From Boswellia sacra (lineage: Eukaryota; Streptophyta; Magnoliopsida; Sapindales; Burseraceae): a stretch of 64,000 nt of DNA. Below, piece by piece: positions 46,550 to 58,831 of this stretch. The DNA is taken from assembly GCA_013180625.2 (NCBI GenBank), contig SNVD02010181.1:372001-436000 (forward strand), written 5' to 3'. Within the stretch, counting starts at the first letter, position 1. Every line of letters begins with the position of its first letter. Made by a program: the position numbers and the translations under genes. Under the pieces are notes generated by a model. That model was given only the letters and a program-made list of their open reading frames with translations. It was not told the DNA's origin and ran no database searches.

Positions 46550-49500
46550 AAGTTAATGAATAAAAGTCTTATTATTACCCAACAATCAAGTTTAAAGTTT
46601 ATCTTTATGGAGAAATTGTTATTCTAGTCGAAACATATCAAAGAGTTTGCCAAAGAAATTTATAAAGAGGTTGGCTAATAATTACTGGAATAAAAAAAAA
46701 TCTTACTTTTGCCCAACAATGAAGTTTAAAGTTTCATCAAAGATCTTTTTGGTAAAACTGTTATTATAGTTGAAACAGATCAAAGAGTTTGCCAAAGAAA
46801 TTTCAAAAGAGATTGGCTGATGATTACCGAAATTTTATCCCTAAGGATGGATAACGAGAAAGAGAGATAGGGGCCGATCCATGAATTTTTTGGAGACTGA
46901 GCTGAATTTAATTAAAAGAACCTTGAAATATGAGAAAATTTTATTAACAAGAAATTAAAATTTTATACCTAGATATGTGCATAATGAACCCTACATCTCA
47001 AAACACAAAACACATATTATATACATGGACAAAAACACAATAACAACTCATCTATTAAGTAAAGCATTCTTATTTAAAGTTTCAGTAGAATAAATTAAAA
47101 TGTCTAAAAAATATACAATATTTCACACATTTTATTCCATCACAATTAATTTAAATGATAAAAGCCCATTTCAAATTAAAATCAACTATATGTAATAAAA
47201 GCCTAATTCAAATTAAATACTCTCTAATATTTTTAACCATATAATGATCTACATCACAAAAAAAATTTAACAAAATCTATGAAATAAGACATTAAAATTA
47301 ATTCTTAAAATCTATATGTCAGATCTACATAATAAAACTATAATTCAAATCAAATACTTAAAAATTATTAAAAAAATCACCCAGCATCATACATAATTTA
47401 ATAAATAACATTTAATTTATCAAAGTACATCAAATAAGACGTTAAAACTAAGTATCAAAACTGACAAATTAAATATCTATATTAAAACTAAAATCTTAAA
47501 ATAATTACGTGAATATTTGAGTAATATATGAGTTTCTTTTTTCAGTAAAAGTCAAGAATCTATTTTTGAAATATCTTTTTTGTTAACAGTTAAAAGTAAG
47601 AAATTGAAGAAGAAAAGATGGAAAGAATGCTACAATTTAGGTTGACTGAGCTTTCAAAATGGTAGAGATCGTGGAGATAAGTTAATAGTCTTTAAAATTC
47701 GTTGTAAGTTAGCTTCGTGAATGAATATATAATTTATATTCATTATTTACTTAAGGGTTGTTTTTATTGGGTGTTATGGAAACTTGCAATTTCTTTTCAA
47801 AAAGGCAAACAGACTACAGCCCGAACCAGCCCTCTTTTGCGTCTATCCTTGGACAGAGAGTTGTTTAAAACGAAGTAGTAATAGGATTTCACACCATTCT
47901 CATATGCACTATAAGCATTTAGGAGCGGACCCAGAAAAATTTTGTCAGATGGCTTAAAAACTTTTAACTCAAAATGAAGTCATTTTAACTCTTTTCAACC
48001 TTGTAATTTTTATTTTGTAGATATTCGTGATTGAAACAATTTGGTAGCTATTTAACATAAGTGTTATTATTTTTAATTATTTTTATAAAAGAAGTTATGA
48101 AAAATATGTTGTATAATTGGAAGACCAGCAAATTCAACCAAATTCTTATAAATATGCCTACATATAATTCTAACATGTTACAAATATATATATATATTAA
48201 AATTCAAGCTTGTCATATTATTGTATCAAAACATTAAAGTAATTAAAATAATTATTTTTCTTTATTGTTATGACAAATATTAAAAAATTCATAGAAATTA
48301 TTAAAATTTATTGAAATTGAATAAAAAGGTGAGAGATTTTGTGAATATATATAACCCCATACAACTAGTTTTTTAAATTTAATGTCTTTAATATGTTTAA
48401 CGGCAAGATCAATCAATTAATATAGGCTCTTCGGTCACTAAAAACTAATTATTTTTTGTGTGCTTTTATTAATTGATTAACCAACTTCATATGTACACTT
48501 ATCAAGTTAAGTAATAAAATATTGAACACATTATTATAAACTAGTATTTTAGGGTGTAATTGTTTACAAATAATCTCCATGATTTTTTTGAAACTTTTTC
48601 ATAATTTTCATAATTTTTTTGCAAGTAGGATAAACACCAAATAGCGCTTTAGTGGGGCAGTTAGAATCCACAAGCGATGCTCAGACCCACAAATCTTACC
48701 CTGGAATCTAAAAGAGCTTTCCAAATTCACGGAAGAAAAGCCGAATCCATGACAAGATAAAAATCCCGAAGGAATTTGTGATATTTGATTAATAATCCAT
48801 CTTATTTCAAAATAAAGGAATGACAGCCTAATTCTTGCAAAACAAGTCGACTAATTTAAGGGAAATAAAATCCTAATAATATTTTGATGCCACTAAAAAT
48901 AATAAAATCCTAATTAAACAAGAAAATAATAGTCAACTTCTTAAAATAATAGAAATCCTAATAAAAAACTAGACTCTAACTCAAACTTGTGCTGCATCAA
49001 TTATATTTTAATTAAGAACATAAAATTGAATATAATCTAAATCATGTAATTCAATATAATTTTCCAAAATGCAACATAACATTACTTAAATCAAATTGGA
49101 AAGTGTAAACATAACATAAAAGAATATATCTACACATACAACCAAATTTATACAACTTGATATGACATAATCTTATTAAATGAATAAATAAATTATTAAA
49201 TTATTTATTATTATTTCTCTCATTTATTATTGTCTTTCACTCATCCAATGATATTTTGCCATGTCATGAAATTGGTTGAATGGGTTGTTCGTATGTATAG
49301 TAATACTAAAACAAAATATATGGTAACTTTGTATTTATAAATTTAGTAGTGCTAAACTTATAACTTACATATAACTCAAACTCTATAACTTGATGTGATA
49401 GTCTACATTGCCAAAATTCATTGGAGGCCGAAAAAAAACAAAAAAAAAACAATAAAAGTTACATCTCCAATAGGATTTTATCATGTAGACTGCCACATTA

Positions 49501-50200
49501 GGTTATAAAAATTTGGATTGTATATACCTTGTAAGTTAAGTATTACTATTATAAATTTGATCAAAAACAATACTCTAATTTATAAATGTGATCCAAATCA
49601 TATAAATGTGATCTGAATCATATAATTTTCTAAAATAAGATCAATTATACATTAACTTTAAAAATTCGAAATTCATATTTGAATTTTTTAATTGACAAAA
49701 ATATGAGTAAATCATTATTTAAATGTTATTAAATTTTTTATTTTAACTAACAATATAAAATTAAGGTGTATCTTTCACAGTAGATTTTATTATTAACAAT
49801 ATGAGCTATGTACCATTAATGTTGGAAATTAATGATATTTTTATTTTAAATTTAACTTCTTAAAGGGTTATTTTTGGTCTTTAAAAGGGTGGGTAAATCA
49901 AATACTTAGTTTCTATTTTTTAAGTATAAGAGGTGTATTTAGAAGATGGGTGTGAAAATGAATTTTAGGAATGTACATAACCTCACCCCTTGTTATTTAA
50001 CTAACTAATGGGTTTTCTGCATTTGTTAAGGATATTATAATAATTTTTCAAACAAAAACGTTGTGATATTTAACTTATTAGAGATCTGTCTATTTTTCCA
50101 CTTGAAACCTCAATTTGGGTCCATTTTATAATTCTATAAAAAAAAATTCTCAAGCATCTTACAATTTTCCACGACCCAACTACTAAGGAATCCCCTCTTT
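46550..50200. other. Intergenic sequence, no gene supported
   Basis: Counterpart of 17460-21090, including the inverted AT-rich repeat at about 49140-49650. No gene seen. Confidence 0.55.
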
Positions 50201-50286
50201 CAATCTGTCGGCGTGGACTTTCGTCAACTCAGCTCGGCAGGGCTGGAGTTTTCTGAATCTTAAGCTTTATAGTTGTGCTTCTATAG

Positions 50287-50400
50287 GTACGTCTTGCCTT
50301 CAACTCAAATTCTATAATTAGAGCAAAATTGTGCTGTTTACATGCTTCATGTCATCACTTGAAAATTGTTAAACTAAAATCTGCTCTTCACGTTCCTTAG
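50287..50400 (+). other. Predicted 5'-UTR intron of ZRK-B (no insertion)
   Basis: Donor tatag|gtacgt and acceptor ccttag as in ZRK-A, 114 bp apart. It holds the empty site of the 712-bp foldback element. Confidence 0.45.
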
Positions 50401-50413
50401 TTAAAAGCATTTC

Positions 50414-51457
50414 ATGGGTTTTATTTGTGTAAACGCAATGAGTTGGTTTTTCAGAAGAACGGAGAAAAAAGATAAGAAAGCCTGTATAATGAGAAATGGA
50501 AAAATTTTACTGGAAAATTTGATTGCATCTAGTTTTGGCAAGCGTAATCCTTTTCGTCATTACTGTTGTGAAGAGCTGAAGACAGCGACAAACAACTATG
50601 ATAGCGAAAAAATTATTTCAACTGGATTAGACTGTAGATTGTACAAGGGTTTTCTGCATGACCGCTCGATTTCTGTTATGACATTTACGGGTGGTTATGG
50701 TAGAAATGATGAATTTTGTTTTAATAACATTATATTTGCATCACAGATGAATCACAAAAGTTTTTTGATTTTACTTGGATGTTGTTTGGAGACTCAAACT
50801 CCTATTCTAGTGTTTGAATCTGTCGAGGGTGAGAGTCTTGCTGATCGTATTTACCGACCGCATTTTGAGCCTTTATTATTCACACATAGGCTAAAGATTG
50901 CAATGGATGTAGCAAATGCAATTGCATATCTTCACGTTGGACTTTCCAGGCCCTTCATTTTTAGAGATATCAAACCATCCCATATTTTATTCGATGATAA
51001 CAATGTTCCTAAATTATTTGATTATTCACTTTGTAAGCCTATACCAGAAGTTGAAACTTTCTTGAACGTGCCAGTAGAAGGGACATACGGATTCATTTCT
51101 CCTGAGTACCACATGACTGGCGTTTGCAATGAAAAGAGTGATGTTTATAGTTTTGGTGTATTGCTACTTATACTTTTGACTGGCAAGAAAACACGGTATT
51201 ATTCTGAAGATACTCAAGCTGCTGATCCATATAGTTTTGATGAATTGCACGATGTTGTGGGGAAGCATTTTGAAAATAATAGGATTAATGAGATTGTAGA
51301 TCCAACAATTATTAGAGAGGAAGCATATCCAGGAGAGGAGCAGCAATTTCAAGCTTTCGCGGAGCTTGCCCTTGAATATGTCTCAAAATCACGGGAAGTT
51401 AGGCCAACGTTGGTTGATGTGGCAAAACAACTTAGAAAAATTTATCACTGCAGTTGA
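50414..51457 (+). CDS. ZRK/ZED1-like receptor-like pseudokinase, copy B
   Basis: 347 codons, with about fifteen residue differences from copy A. It keeps more of the family pattern: the activation segment is GTYGFISPEY where A has RTYRFISPEY, and E replaces K in NNYDSEK. The same pseudokinase marks are present: Thr at the ATP-binding Lys position (SVMTF), FRD for HRD, DYS for DFG, no glycine loop. The C-lobe EKSDVYSFGVLLLILLTGK and EVRPTLVDVAKQLRKIY are intact. The likely role, by family, is a non-catalytic adaptor in ZAR1-type immune sensing at the plasma membrane. Of the three ZRK genes here this is the least degraded. The second ATG (50438) is a plausible alternative start. Confidence 0.87.
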   Translation: MGFICVNAMSWFFRRTEKKDKKACIMRNGKILLENLIASSFGKRNPFRHYCCEELKTATNNYDSEKIISTGLDCRLYKGFLHDRSISVMTFTGGYGRNDEFCFNNIIFASQMNHKSFLILLGCCLETQTPILVFESVEGESLADRIYRPHFEPLLFTHRLKIAMDVANAIAYLHVGLSRPFIFRDIKPSHILFDDNNVPKLFDYSLCKPIPEVETFLNVPVEGTYGFISPEYHMTGVCNEKSDVYSFGVLLLILLTGKKTRYYSEDTQAADPYSFDELHDVVGKHFENNRINEIVDPTIIREEAYPGEEQQFQAFAELALEYVSKSREVRPTLVDVAKQLRKIYHCS

Positions 51458-52000
51458 TGTACGTATTAGTTTATATAATATTCTTTAGTTTTTTTTTTTT
51501 TTAATTTTATGGATGTTGGTTTGGAGCCTTAATTCTATACTGATTCCATTTATGATATATGAACGAATATGTACTTCATTTTGATACTAACTTAGATTTC
51601 AAGTTCCAGTAGATATTTATTGGGTATATGATCAATTTATATGCATTTTTAAACTGTATTTTTTCCCCCTTCTCATGGATGCAATTGTATGTAGCATAAC
51701 TTATTTAAAAGACAGAAGAAAATCTATTAATTTATCAGTCTATAACTAGGATGTTACATAAGTTAATATATATGCCTCTAGAATTAATTAGACCGGTTGT
51801 GATTTCTCTATTTTTCTCAAGAATAGCGCTTCTCCTACCCATATCGATCGAATAGAACAAGTATAGCAAAAACTTAGCTCATTTCCTCGTACAAGCAGTG
51901 ATCTTGCTGAAATAATAATCTTTTTTCCATCATTAACATTACAATCAGTCGAAGTTTTTTCCGCTAGCTAGTTATATAAAAGATCAATTAGTTATTTTCC
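51458..52000. other. 3' flank of ZRK-B
   Basis: Counterpart of 23088-23625; contains the empty site of the solo LTR at about 51993. No gene. Confidence 0.6.
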
Positions 52001-52390
52001 ATGGGCTTGTGGATTGCTTTGATAAGTTTGCTTTTGAGAACAATCAAGCATTCAGCAGAGAAGGAATATAAAGAAATAGGAATATGCGAAACATTTAGCG
52101 GACAAGTTGATAGCCCCAAGCATTGAGAAAAGCACGACTGCTCAGATTCTGAAGTTTAAGGACTTATTAAGCAAAAATGGTTTTTTCGATTCCATTTCAA
52201 ACGAGTCATAAAAATGCAATGAGGTTGATAAACAGCGGTAAAGAGACCAAACTCCCATTTTGAATTTGTATAGAGTTTGTGCCTCTTGCCTATGCATTTG
52301 AATTTAGAGTCTTTGAAATTGACACATAGGTTAAAGATTGCAATGGAGGAAGCTAGAGCAACTGCATACTTCACCTTGAATTTCTGCAAA
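52001..52390 (+). pseudogene. ZRK-like pseudokinase relic, unit B
   Basis: Counterpart of 28358-28745, with the same atgggcttgtggattgc start and the acacataggttaaagattgc stretch near 52325. Multiple stops; not translatable as a kinase. Confidence 0.7.
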
Positions 52391-52479
52391 CGGGCCAGAT
52401 TTTACCTTTTGTGCTGAAGTCTTGTCATGCTTGGCAGAACCAACCACTGTGCTGACTTCATGGAAATCCCACTCAATTA

Positions 52480-53220
52480 GTTAATTCTCTGTCATGTCCT
52501 CCCACATTTCTTGTTTTCACTAAATTTGGAGGCAGAAGCAGGGCCCGAACTGCTCTTTCACCTTTCCTGCCCTTTGTTTTCTCCTCCATCTTTCTCTTTC
52601 CACTACTTCTTGGCGCATTAAAACTACTATTAACTTCCCCACTTCCTTTCGATTAACCCTTCATTGGCTTTTCAAAGTTCCTAGCTTTCTTAGCCGATTT
52701 CAATCCGCCAGTACCAGTAAACATCCGAGGTTCACTTGAGCACAAATTTCGCTTCTCTCTCTTTCTATATCTATGTTCTGTAGAATGATTCTCCTCAGCC
52801 AGAGTATCCTTTCCCTTTTGTTCCCTCTTATGTGGCCTAAAAAAAATCCAGCAGTATATTATCACTAGATATCAAATAAACAATATATACAAAAATAAAA
52901 TTCAATCAGTGTGTAATCAGACACTTTGGTAGGTGAATCTACTGTCACAGTTTGGACCAGTATAAACTTCTTTAGAACCTGATTTATTCTGCCGATTCTG
53001 CAACCAGATATGCAAGATACCAAGTAACTATAACATCTGCCAGAATATAATAATATTAAAGGAAAAACACACAAAACAAACGAATAAATTAAGAACACAA
53101 TTACCATGTCAATCAGTTTTTGATAACGTGCGTCAGAACTGGCATGTGACCAGTCTGTCAAGCTGGAGCTTATAGAAAGGAGCACATCATCACAAGTTGC
53201 TTTTGCTAGGCTATTCCCTT
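52480..53220 (-). pseudogene. RRP12-like 3' exons, broken copy in unit B
   Basis: Exon remnants at about 53107-53220 (DVLLSISSSLTDWSHASSDARYQKLIDM), about 52920-52997 (NRQNKSGSKE) and about 52490-52836 (basic tail), with the same three-exon deletion and acceptor loss as unit A. B keeps the end of the tail around 52490-52533, similar to the live gene. It has frameshifts and is not a functional gene. Confidence 0.85.
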
Positions 53221-53632
53221 GCCCACAGTTTGTTTGAAAAATAAAAAATAGAAAAAGCATATTACTAGCACATCAATGACGTGTACCGTTAAGTTAATAA
53301 ATTATGTTAAATACCAGACATTAAAAAATAACAGGTACATAAATCGATAATTCACATTGTATAATGAAATAAAAAATAAAGAAAAGCCATTCAAAGCTTA
53401 ATTTCAAACATCAAATAGAGGAGTAAAACTGGTCCTCATTTTGCCCCAACGAGAGGGGTTCACAGGATAGTCCGCATCCTAGTACTTTTGCAAAACCGTG
53501 CCAATTAACCTGGTCCAACTTAAATAGAGGCACAGCATTTGTGAACAACTATAAACAGATGCAAACTAATGGTTACTTATACAACATTATTTTTCAGATT
53601 TTACTGTCCTGGTGCCATTAGCACCTAACGTT

Positions 53633-54048
53633 TTATTTGGAAAAGAAAACTCTTACGTGCATATAACATTTAGAAAATTCTAACAATGGAGAATGAAGAC
53701 GTTGCAACAGATATACTGAGTAGGAGTTAGGACCGTCAGCAAAGTTAAGTCTCGAAAATGGCATAGCCCCTTGCATATAACGGAGAATGTAGAGTTCTAC
53801 CATTATAAGCCTTATTAGTGAACACAACAGATATTGTGGCATGTGAAGTAATTGTTCCATCCGAACTTGGAATTACGTGCATACCTTGGGGTTGAGTTGC
53901 GCTCAGGGCCTTCTGTAATAGGTTTGTCACTCACATAAACCGTTCCAATTTGATTCATTGACCAGATCTTGCCTTGGATGCCTGCAACTGCTATGAGAGT
54001 GGCATTTGGACCGGCTGAGAAGTCATGCAACTGCGATGCATTGCTCAT
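53633..54048 (-). pseudogene. Dirigent-protein-like pseudogene, unit B
   Basis: The first frame, from 54048, reads MSNASQLHDFSAGPNATLIA, AGIQGKIWSMNQIGTVYVSD and ITEGPERNST, then shifts; the second reads GMHVIPSSDGTITSHATISV and FTNKAYNG, joined directly to YARGYAIFET, so the family's GGTG region is deleted; a third frame carries RLNFADGPNSYSVY. Same lesions as unit A, hence older than the duplication. Confidence 0.75.
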
Positions 54049-54570
54049 GTTACGGGGAAGATTAGTTGTAGATAAGTTATAGATGTAGTATTACTCGTAT
54101 TTAATTAGGTTTTAATTCATAATAATTTATAAAAATTTATCCTAAATAATATTTAATAGCAAATAACTAACTTATAATGTGACTTACAAGTAATAGTTAA
54201 ATGTTACTTAAGTAATTATTACTATTTAATAAGACTATCCTCAAATTTTCACTTAATTTCAGGGAAAGAATGACTATTTCTTTTTAATCAATCACATTTA
54301 TAAACCTGTATTAAAACCATCCATAGATTTTAGACTAACTGATAGGGGTAATATAAGAATTTCGTACGTATTAAATTTCAATCCAAATTAAAATTCTTAA
54401 TTAATTAATAAAATCAATTAAAAATGAAAAAGGGATTAAAAAAATGAAAGACCAAACAAATCAGGCAGCCACCACACTTAACAAATCAAGCAGCCACCAC
54501 CACTGCAAAAACAATCCAAATGATTTGATAATAAAGATAATTAACTGAAAAAGGAAGGGAAGGGACATAC

Positions 54571-55049
54571 TCTGTAGGCGTTGTACTCCTCTTAAACCTT
54601 CAACTGAACTGAAGGTAGGCTCGTACATTAATTGGGCCAATAAACATTTTGAGAACAGCAGCTGACGAACAAACAAACAAGGAACTGAATGGATGAATTT
54701 AATTTAATTTAAATTGGAAATAAATAATTAAAAGGAGTGAAAATGAAGAATAGGATAGGCTGACCCTGTGCTTTGGTAGGAAGGAAAGCGGAAGCGTCCC
54801 ACCAAATATCAAACACTGAGCTCTCTGGAAATCTTTTTTCAGCTTCTCAGCCAACTTGGTGTTTGTGTTGGAATGAAGCGATGAGTGCAAATGGCGGATG
54901 TTAGAGTCCAAGTAAAGAGCACGCTGTTTTAATGATTGCTCCTTCCCAGATGAGGGATTAATAAGGGAAGAAGCCGAATCCTGCAACTCTTTTGCCTGTT
55001 GAATCGCCCTCTCAACTTCCTCTTCAATTTTCTTACTTGATTCATCCAT
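54571..55049 (-). pseudogene. TMEM120-like gene, first two exons only, unit B
   Basis: Exon 1 (55049-54765) and exon 2 (about 54662-54571) correspond to 31342-31058 and 30949-30858. The same frame slip lies near the exon 1 donor; exon 2 has the shared stop and an additional small deletion. The downstream membrane exons are absent. Confidence 0.75.
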
Positions 55050-55265
55050 ATCCCTCCTGATGTTGCCTTGCCGCAGACTCAAGTCTTTTCTCTTAGAATC
55101 AGAATTTATTAGATCTCTTCTCTTCTCTTGTTGTAACCAAAAGCACGCAATACAACTACAAGTGGTCGATCGGAGGGCGGAGACAGTGGCGGAGTATAGT
55201 TGGGTGCCTTGGGCTTGGGAAGTGAAGGGGAGAGGTGACGGGGGCGAACGGTGATGGATGAAAAA

Positions 55266-55288
55266 AAATAATAATAATAATAATAATG
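55266..55288 (+). repeat. (AAT)n microsatellite
   Basis: About eight units, upstream of the TMEM120-like relic. Confidence 0.85.
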
Positions 55289-55510
55289 TTTTGTTTTTTA
55301 TTTGAATAAATTTTGTTAATTATATATAAAGGTAAAAAGGTATTTTTACAATTTTATTAGTGATCTAGGTAATGAAAAATGTAAAATAATGATTTGAATA
55401 TAAATATATTAGATGGTGTTATTGATAAAAAAATATAATTATTCTTGTTTAGAATTAAATTAAAATTTATTCGAAGTTAATATTGTTTCTTTATTTAATA
55501 TTTAAGACTA

Positions 55511-56037
55511 CGGTAAAGATTTCACATGAGTTAATTTGTTTATGGATTACGTGAATTTTTTTTAATGGATTTTTTGAATATATTTAAGAGAGATATTATT
55601 GGTATTGAATTCTAAATTTCAATACGTAAACAAACAAAGGCTCCACTGTTGAATGAGTGAATAGATTACCGTTCATTAATGCCTGGAAAAATAATCCGGG
55701 TAATGCGTTGCGCGTTATACACCACTACCATTTATTTATATATATCAGCGCAGATTTTTGTCAATTCAGCTCGGCAGGACTGGACTGGAGTTTTATAAAT
55801 CATAGCTCTCTTCTTCTGCTTGTGCAGGTAGATGTCTAGATGATCTTGCATGCACATAAATTTCCGTTTATTACTTCTGTTGAGGATGCTAGGTATGTTA
55901 AATTTGTTAATTCATTTCTTTAATTAGAGACAAAATTTTCTGTTTAAATTCTTCATATCATCTTTTGAAGATTGTTGAGATATGCTCTTCACTTCTAGTC
56001 GAAAGCATGTCTTGAGTTTGATTCGTGGATAGGTAAG
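55511..56037. other. Upstream region of the third ZRK gene
   Basis: Beyond the end of unit B. A stretch near 55755-55830 (gtcaattcagctcggcaggactgg and gtgcaggtag) is similar to the ZRK-A and -B upstream exon at 21137-21205, supporting common descent of the three ZRK loci. Confidence 0.6.
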
Positions 56038-57091
56038 ATGAGTTCCTTGATGAGAAGAATCAAGCTTTTAGGGAAAAAAGATAAAGATAAGGAAGCGTGT
56101 ATTACGGGAAATGGCAAAATCTTACAGGAAAATATGATTGCCTCTAGTGGCAAAGCGCTATCCTATTCGCCATTACAGTCGTGAAGAGCTCAGGACAGCC
56201 ACAAACAACTACGATGGCAGAAAACTTATTAAATTTGATATGCATGTATTGTACAAGGGTTTTCTGCATTATCGCTCCATTTCAGTTACGAAGTTTACAG
56301 ACCTCTCTCGTAGATCAAAAGAAGAATGTTTTAATAACATAGTTTATGCATCACAGATGAGTCACAAAACGGATGCTGTTTAGAGACTCAAAACTCCCAT
56401 TCTATTTTTTGAACCTTTAGAGGTTGGTGATCTTGATGTTCGTCTCTACCAAAGCCATTCTTATAAGCCTTTACCATTCACACAAAGGTTAAAGATTGCA
56501 ATGGATGTAGCTAATGCAATTTCGCATCTCCATGTCGGACTTTCCAGGCCTATCCTTTTTAGAGAAATCAAACCCTCCAATATTTTATTCAATGGCAACA
56601 ATGTTCCTAAATTGTTTGATTTTTCACTTTGTGAGTTTATTCCAGAAGGTGAAACTCACTTGGAATTGGATCGAATAGTAGGGACATATCAATTCGTGTC
56701 TCCTGAATACGTTCAGTGTGGTTTTTACAGTGAGAAGAGTGATGTTTGTAGTTTTGGATCACTGCTACTTGTATTTTTGACTGGTAAGAGAACATACTCC
56801 GAAGAATTTTACTCCAAAGATTCATACCCCGAAGATTCATGCTCCGAAGATTCTCAAGATGCTGAGCCATATAATTATTTAAAGGATGTTCTGGAGAAGC
56901 ATGTTGAAAGTAATAGGATTAATGTGCTATGTGATCCAACAATTATTAAAGAGCAAGCACATCCTGAAAAGAAGCAGCGATTGCAAGCTTTAATGAAGCT
57001 TGCCATTAAATTTATCGCTCAATCACCGGAAAGTAGGCCAGAGATTGTTGATGTGGCAAAACAACTCAGAAAAATTTATCAGTCCAGTTGA
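56038..57091 (+). pseudogene. ZRK/ZED1-like pseudokinase pseudogene, third copy
   Basis: The start ATGAGTTCCTTG parallels the second ATG of ZRK-A and -B. A one-base insertion near 56152 shifts the frame and leads to a stop at 56182-56184; a 16-base deletion near 56369 and a one-base insertion near 56391 follow. The N-lobe in its true frame shows YPIRHYSREELRTATNNYD and SVTKF, so the ATP-binding Lys is kept here. The last 196 codons (from 56501) are open: FREIKPSN (catalytic Asp replaced by Glu), DFS for DFG, GTYQFVSPEY, and an acidic serine-rich run (SEEFYSKDSYPEDSCSED) absent from A and B. It cannot make a full kinase fold; a C-lobe fragment is conceivable. Confidence 0.82.
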
Positions 57092-57850
57092 TGTCTTAGT
57101 TTATACTTGAGATTACATATTTCTTTAGGGTTTTTTTTTCTTTCAATGTTATGGATTTTGGGTTGGAGCCTTCTATACAAATTTGATTTATGTTGTATCA
57201 ACGAGTGTGTAGTTTATTTTTATTGTAACTTAGATTTCAAGTTCCAGTAGACCTATGTTGTACCATATGTCAACTTACATGCCTTGTTAAATCGTAGTGA
57301 TTGTATTTTTCGCTTTTCATGGATGCCATTGTATATAGCATAACTTATATAAAAGACACAAGAAGTCTATTAATTTGTCAAATTAACTAGCATCTTACAT
57401 AATGTATTACGTCTTCTGTATTAGAGCTAGTATATAGCAAATACTTAGCTCTTTTCTTCATATTAGATAGTGATCTTGTTGAAAAAAAGTTATTTTTTCC
57501 ATCATAGAAATTTAATTAGTTGAAATTTGTTTTCTGCAAGTTATAGGAAAGATAAGTTATTTCCTTTCAATTAGACAGTAGTCTTGCTGAAAAAATAATC
57601 ATCTTTTCCATCTTAAGCATTAAATCAGTTAAAATTTTTTATGCACATTTTAGAAAAACAGTTTTATGAAAAGGCACATTTTCCAAAACATTTAAATAAA
57701 TATCAACCACACATTATTTTTCAAATAAAAAAAGAAAATTTTAAATCAATTCCACGTTCCTTCAAAATTTTAGAAACAAAAACTCAAAAAATATAAACAA
57801 ACACTTCATACATGTTGATAATATATGTGCATGCTTGAAATTTCAAGGGT
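57092..57850. other. 3' flank of third ZRK
   Basis: No gene. Parts resemble the ZRK-A/-B 3' flank (ttagatttcaagttccagtag; gcataacttat.taaaagac). Confidence 0.55.
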
Positions 57851-57858
57851 TTGTGGAT

Positions 57859-58290
57859 ATGAGTTTGATTTTTGAACAATCAAGCATTCAGATAAAGAAA
57901 GCAGCTATGATGAATGGAAACAATTACAATTGCTGGAAAAGTCTATAGTCCCCAGTATTGCCAAATGTCAGAAGAACCGGAAGGACCTATGAGTTGAACA
58001 AGTATTTTCTATACGACTGCTCAATTACTGTTATGAAGTTTCGAGGCTCCTCTTAAGCAAATATGTTAATAACATCATATTTGCATCTCAAACGAGCCGT
58101 TAAAAGGTAAAAAGCTTGATCAGATGCCGCATAGAGACCCAGACCAACGTCCCATTTTGAATCTGTAGGGTATATGCCCTTGCCTACGCGTTTCGAGTCC
58201 TTAAAATTGACAGATAGGTTAAAGATTGCAACCGAGAAAGCTAAAGGAGACTGCAAACTTCAGCTTGAATTTCTGAACCGTGATTTTCTG
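57859..58290 (+). pseudogene. ZRK-like pseudokinase relic, third unit
   Basis: Better preserved than 28358-28745: after the start atgagtttgattt there are stretches encoding NYNCWK, YDCSITVMKF and VNNIIFASQTSR (ZRK-A: HDRSISVMTF, FNNIIFASQMNH), then gacagataggttaaagattgca (DRLKIA). Stops and frameshifts occur throughout. It shows that each ZRK gene here was once followed by a second ZRK gene. Confidence 0.75.
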
Positions 58291-58299
58291 TTTAAACCG

Positions 58300-58831
58300 C
58301 AATAAGCTTGGGAGGACATCAACCTTAATCCTGCTAATGAAGTATGATTGATCAGCTACCCACCCAAAGAAACTTCCATCAGTAATACAAGATAATTTTT
58401 GAAATTTCATTCCGCTGTTTATTGTAGTACAGAACTACACGTCATTAACATGGTTCTACAACATAATCTTTTGGTGTTAAGAAATGAATGTATACATATA
58501 TAAAACCTCAGCCATCCACGACCTACAATTACTTGTATTTTGCTTCAACAAATTTGACCTTTTTCCGGTGCCTCCAAGACATCAAGTTACAGGGGACCAT
58601 TTTCAAGAATTCCGAAATCCTGACCACATGTCACTGAAGATCAAAAGGGGCAGATTTTGTCTCCACGAATGTACGTATTAGAGGGTGGATGCACAAATAA
58701 CATGCTGTCATTCTGCTAAACGTCCGCACTCTTACAGCAGTCCGCAAAGAAATTGTGCCAAATTCTTGTCATGCTTGACAGAACTTACCACTGTGCTGGC
58801 TTCATGGAAATCCCACTCCATTAATTAATTG
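58300..58831. other. Region between ZRK relic and RRP12 3' end
   Basis: No gene supported. It includes the RRP12 3'-untranslated side. The sequence catgcttgacagaacttacca near 58770 parallels catgcttggcagaaccaacca in units A and B, so this spacer is part of the ancestral unit. Confidence 0.5.

Larger units (their letters stand above)
37909..55510 (+). repeat. Segmental duplication unit B (direct repeat of unit A)
   Basis: Second copy of the unit, without the three large insertions of A, so it supplies the empty sites that define them. The left junction is abrupt: the PMEI-upstream AT-rich repeat (ending about 37905) meets the unit start ttgttaggct. The right junction is at about 55510, where A and B diverge and the third ZRK unit begins. 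B has lost about 90 bp present in A near 430-520, and keeps about 55 bp of the RRP12 tail (around 52480-52533) that A has lost. Confidence 0.93.
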
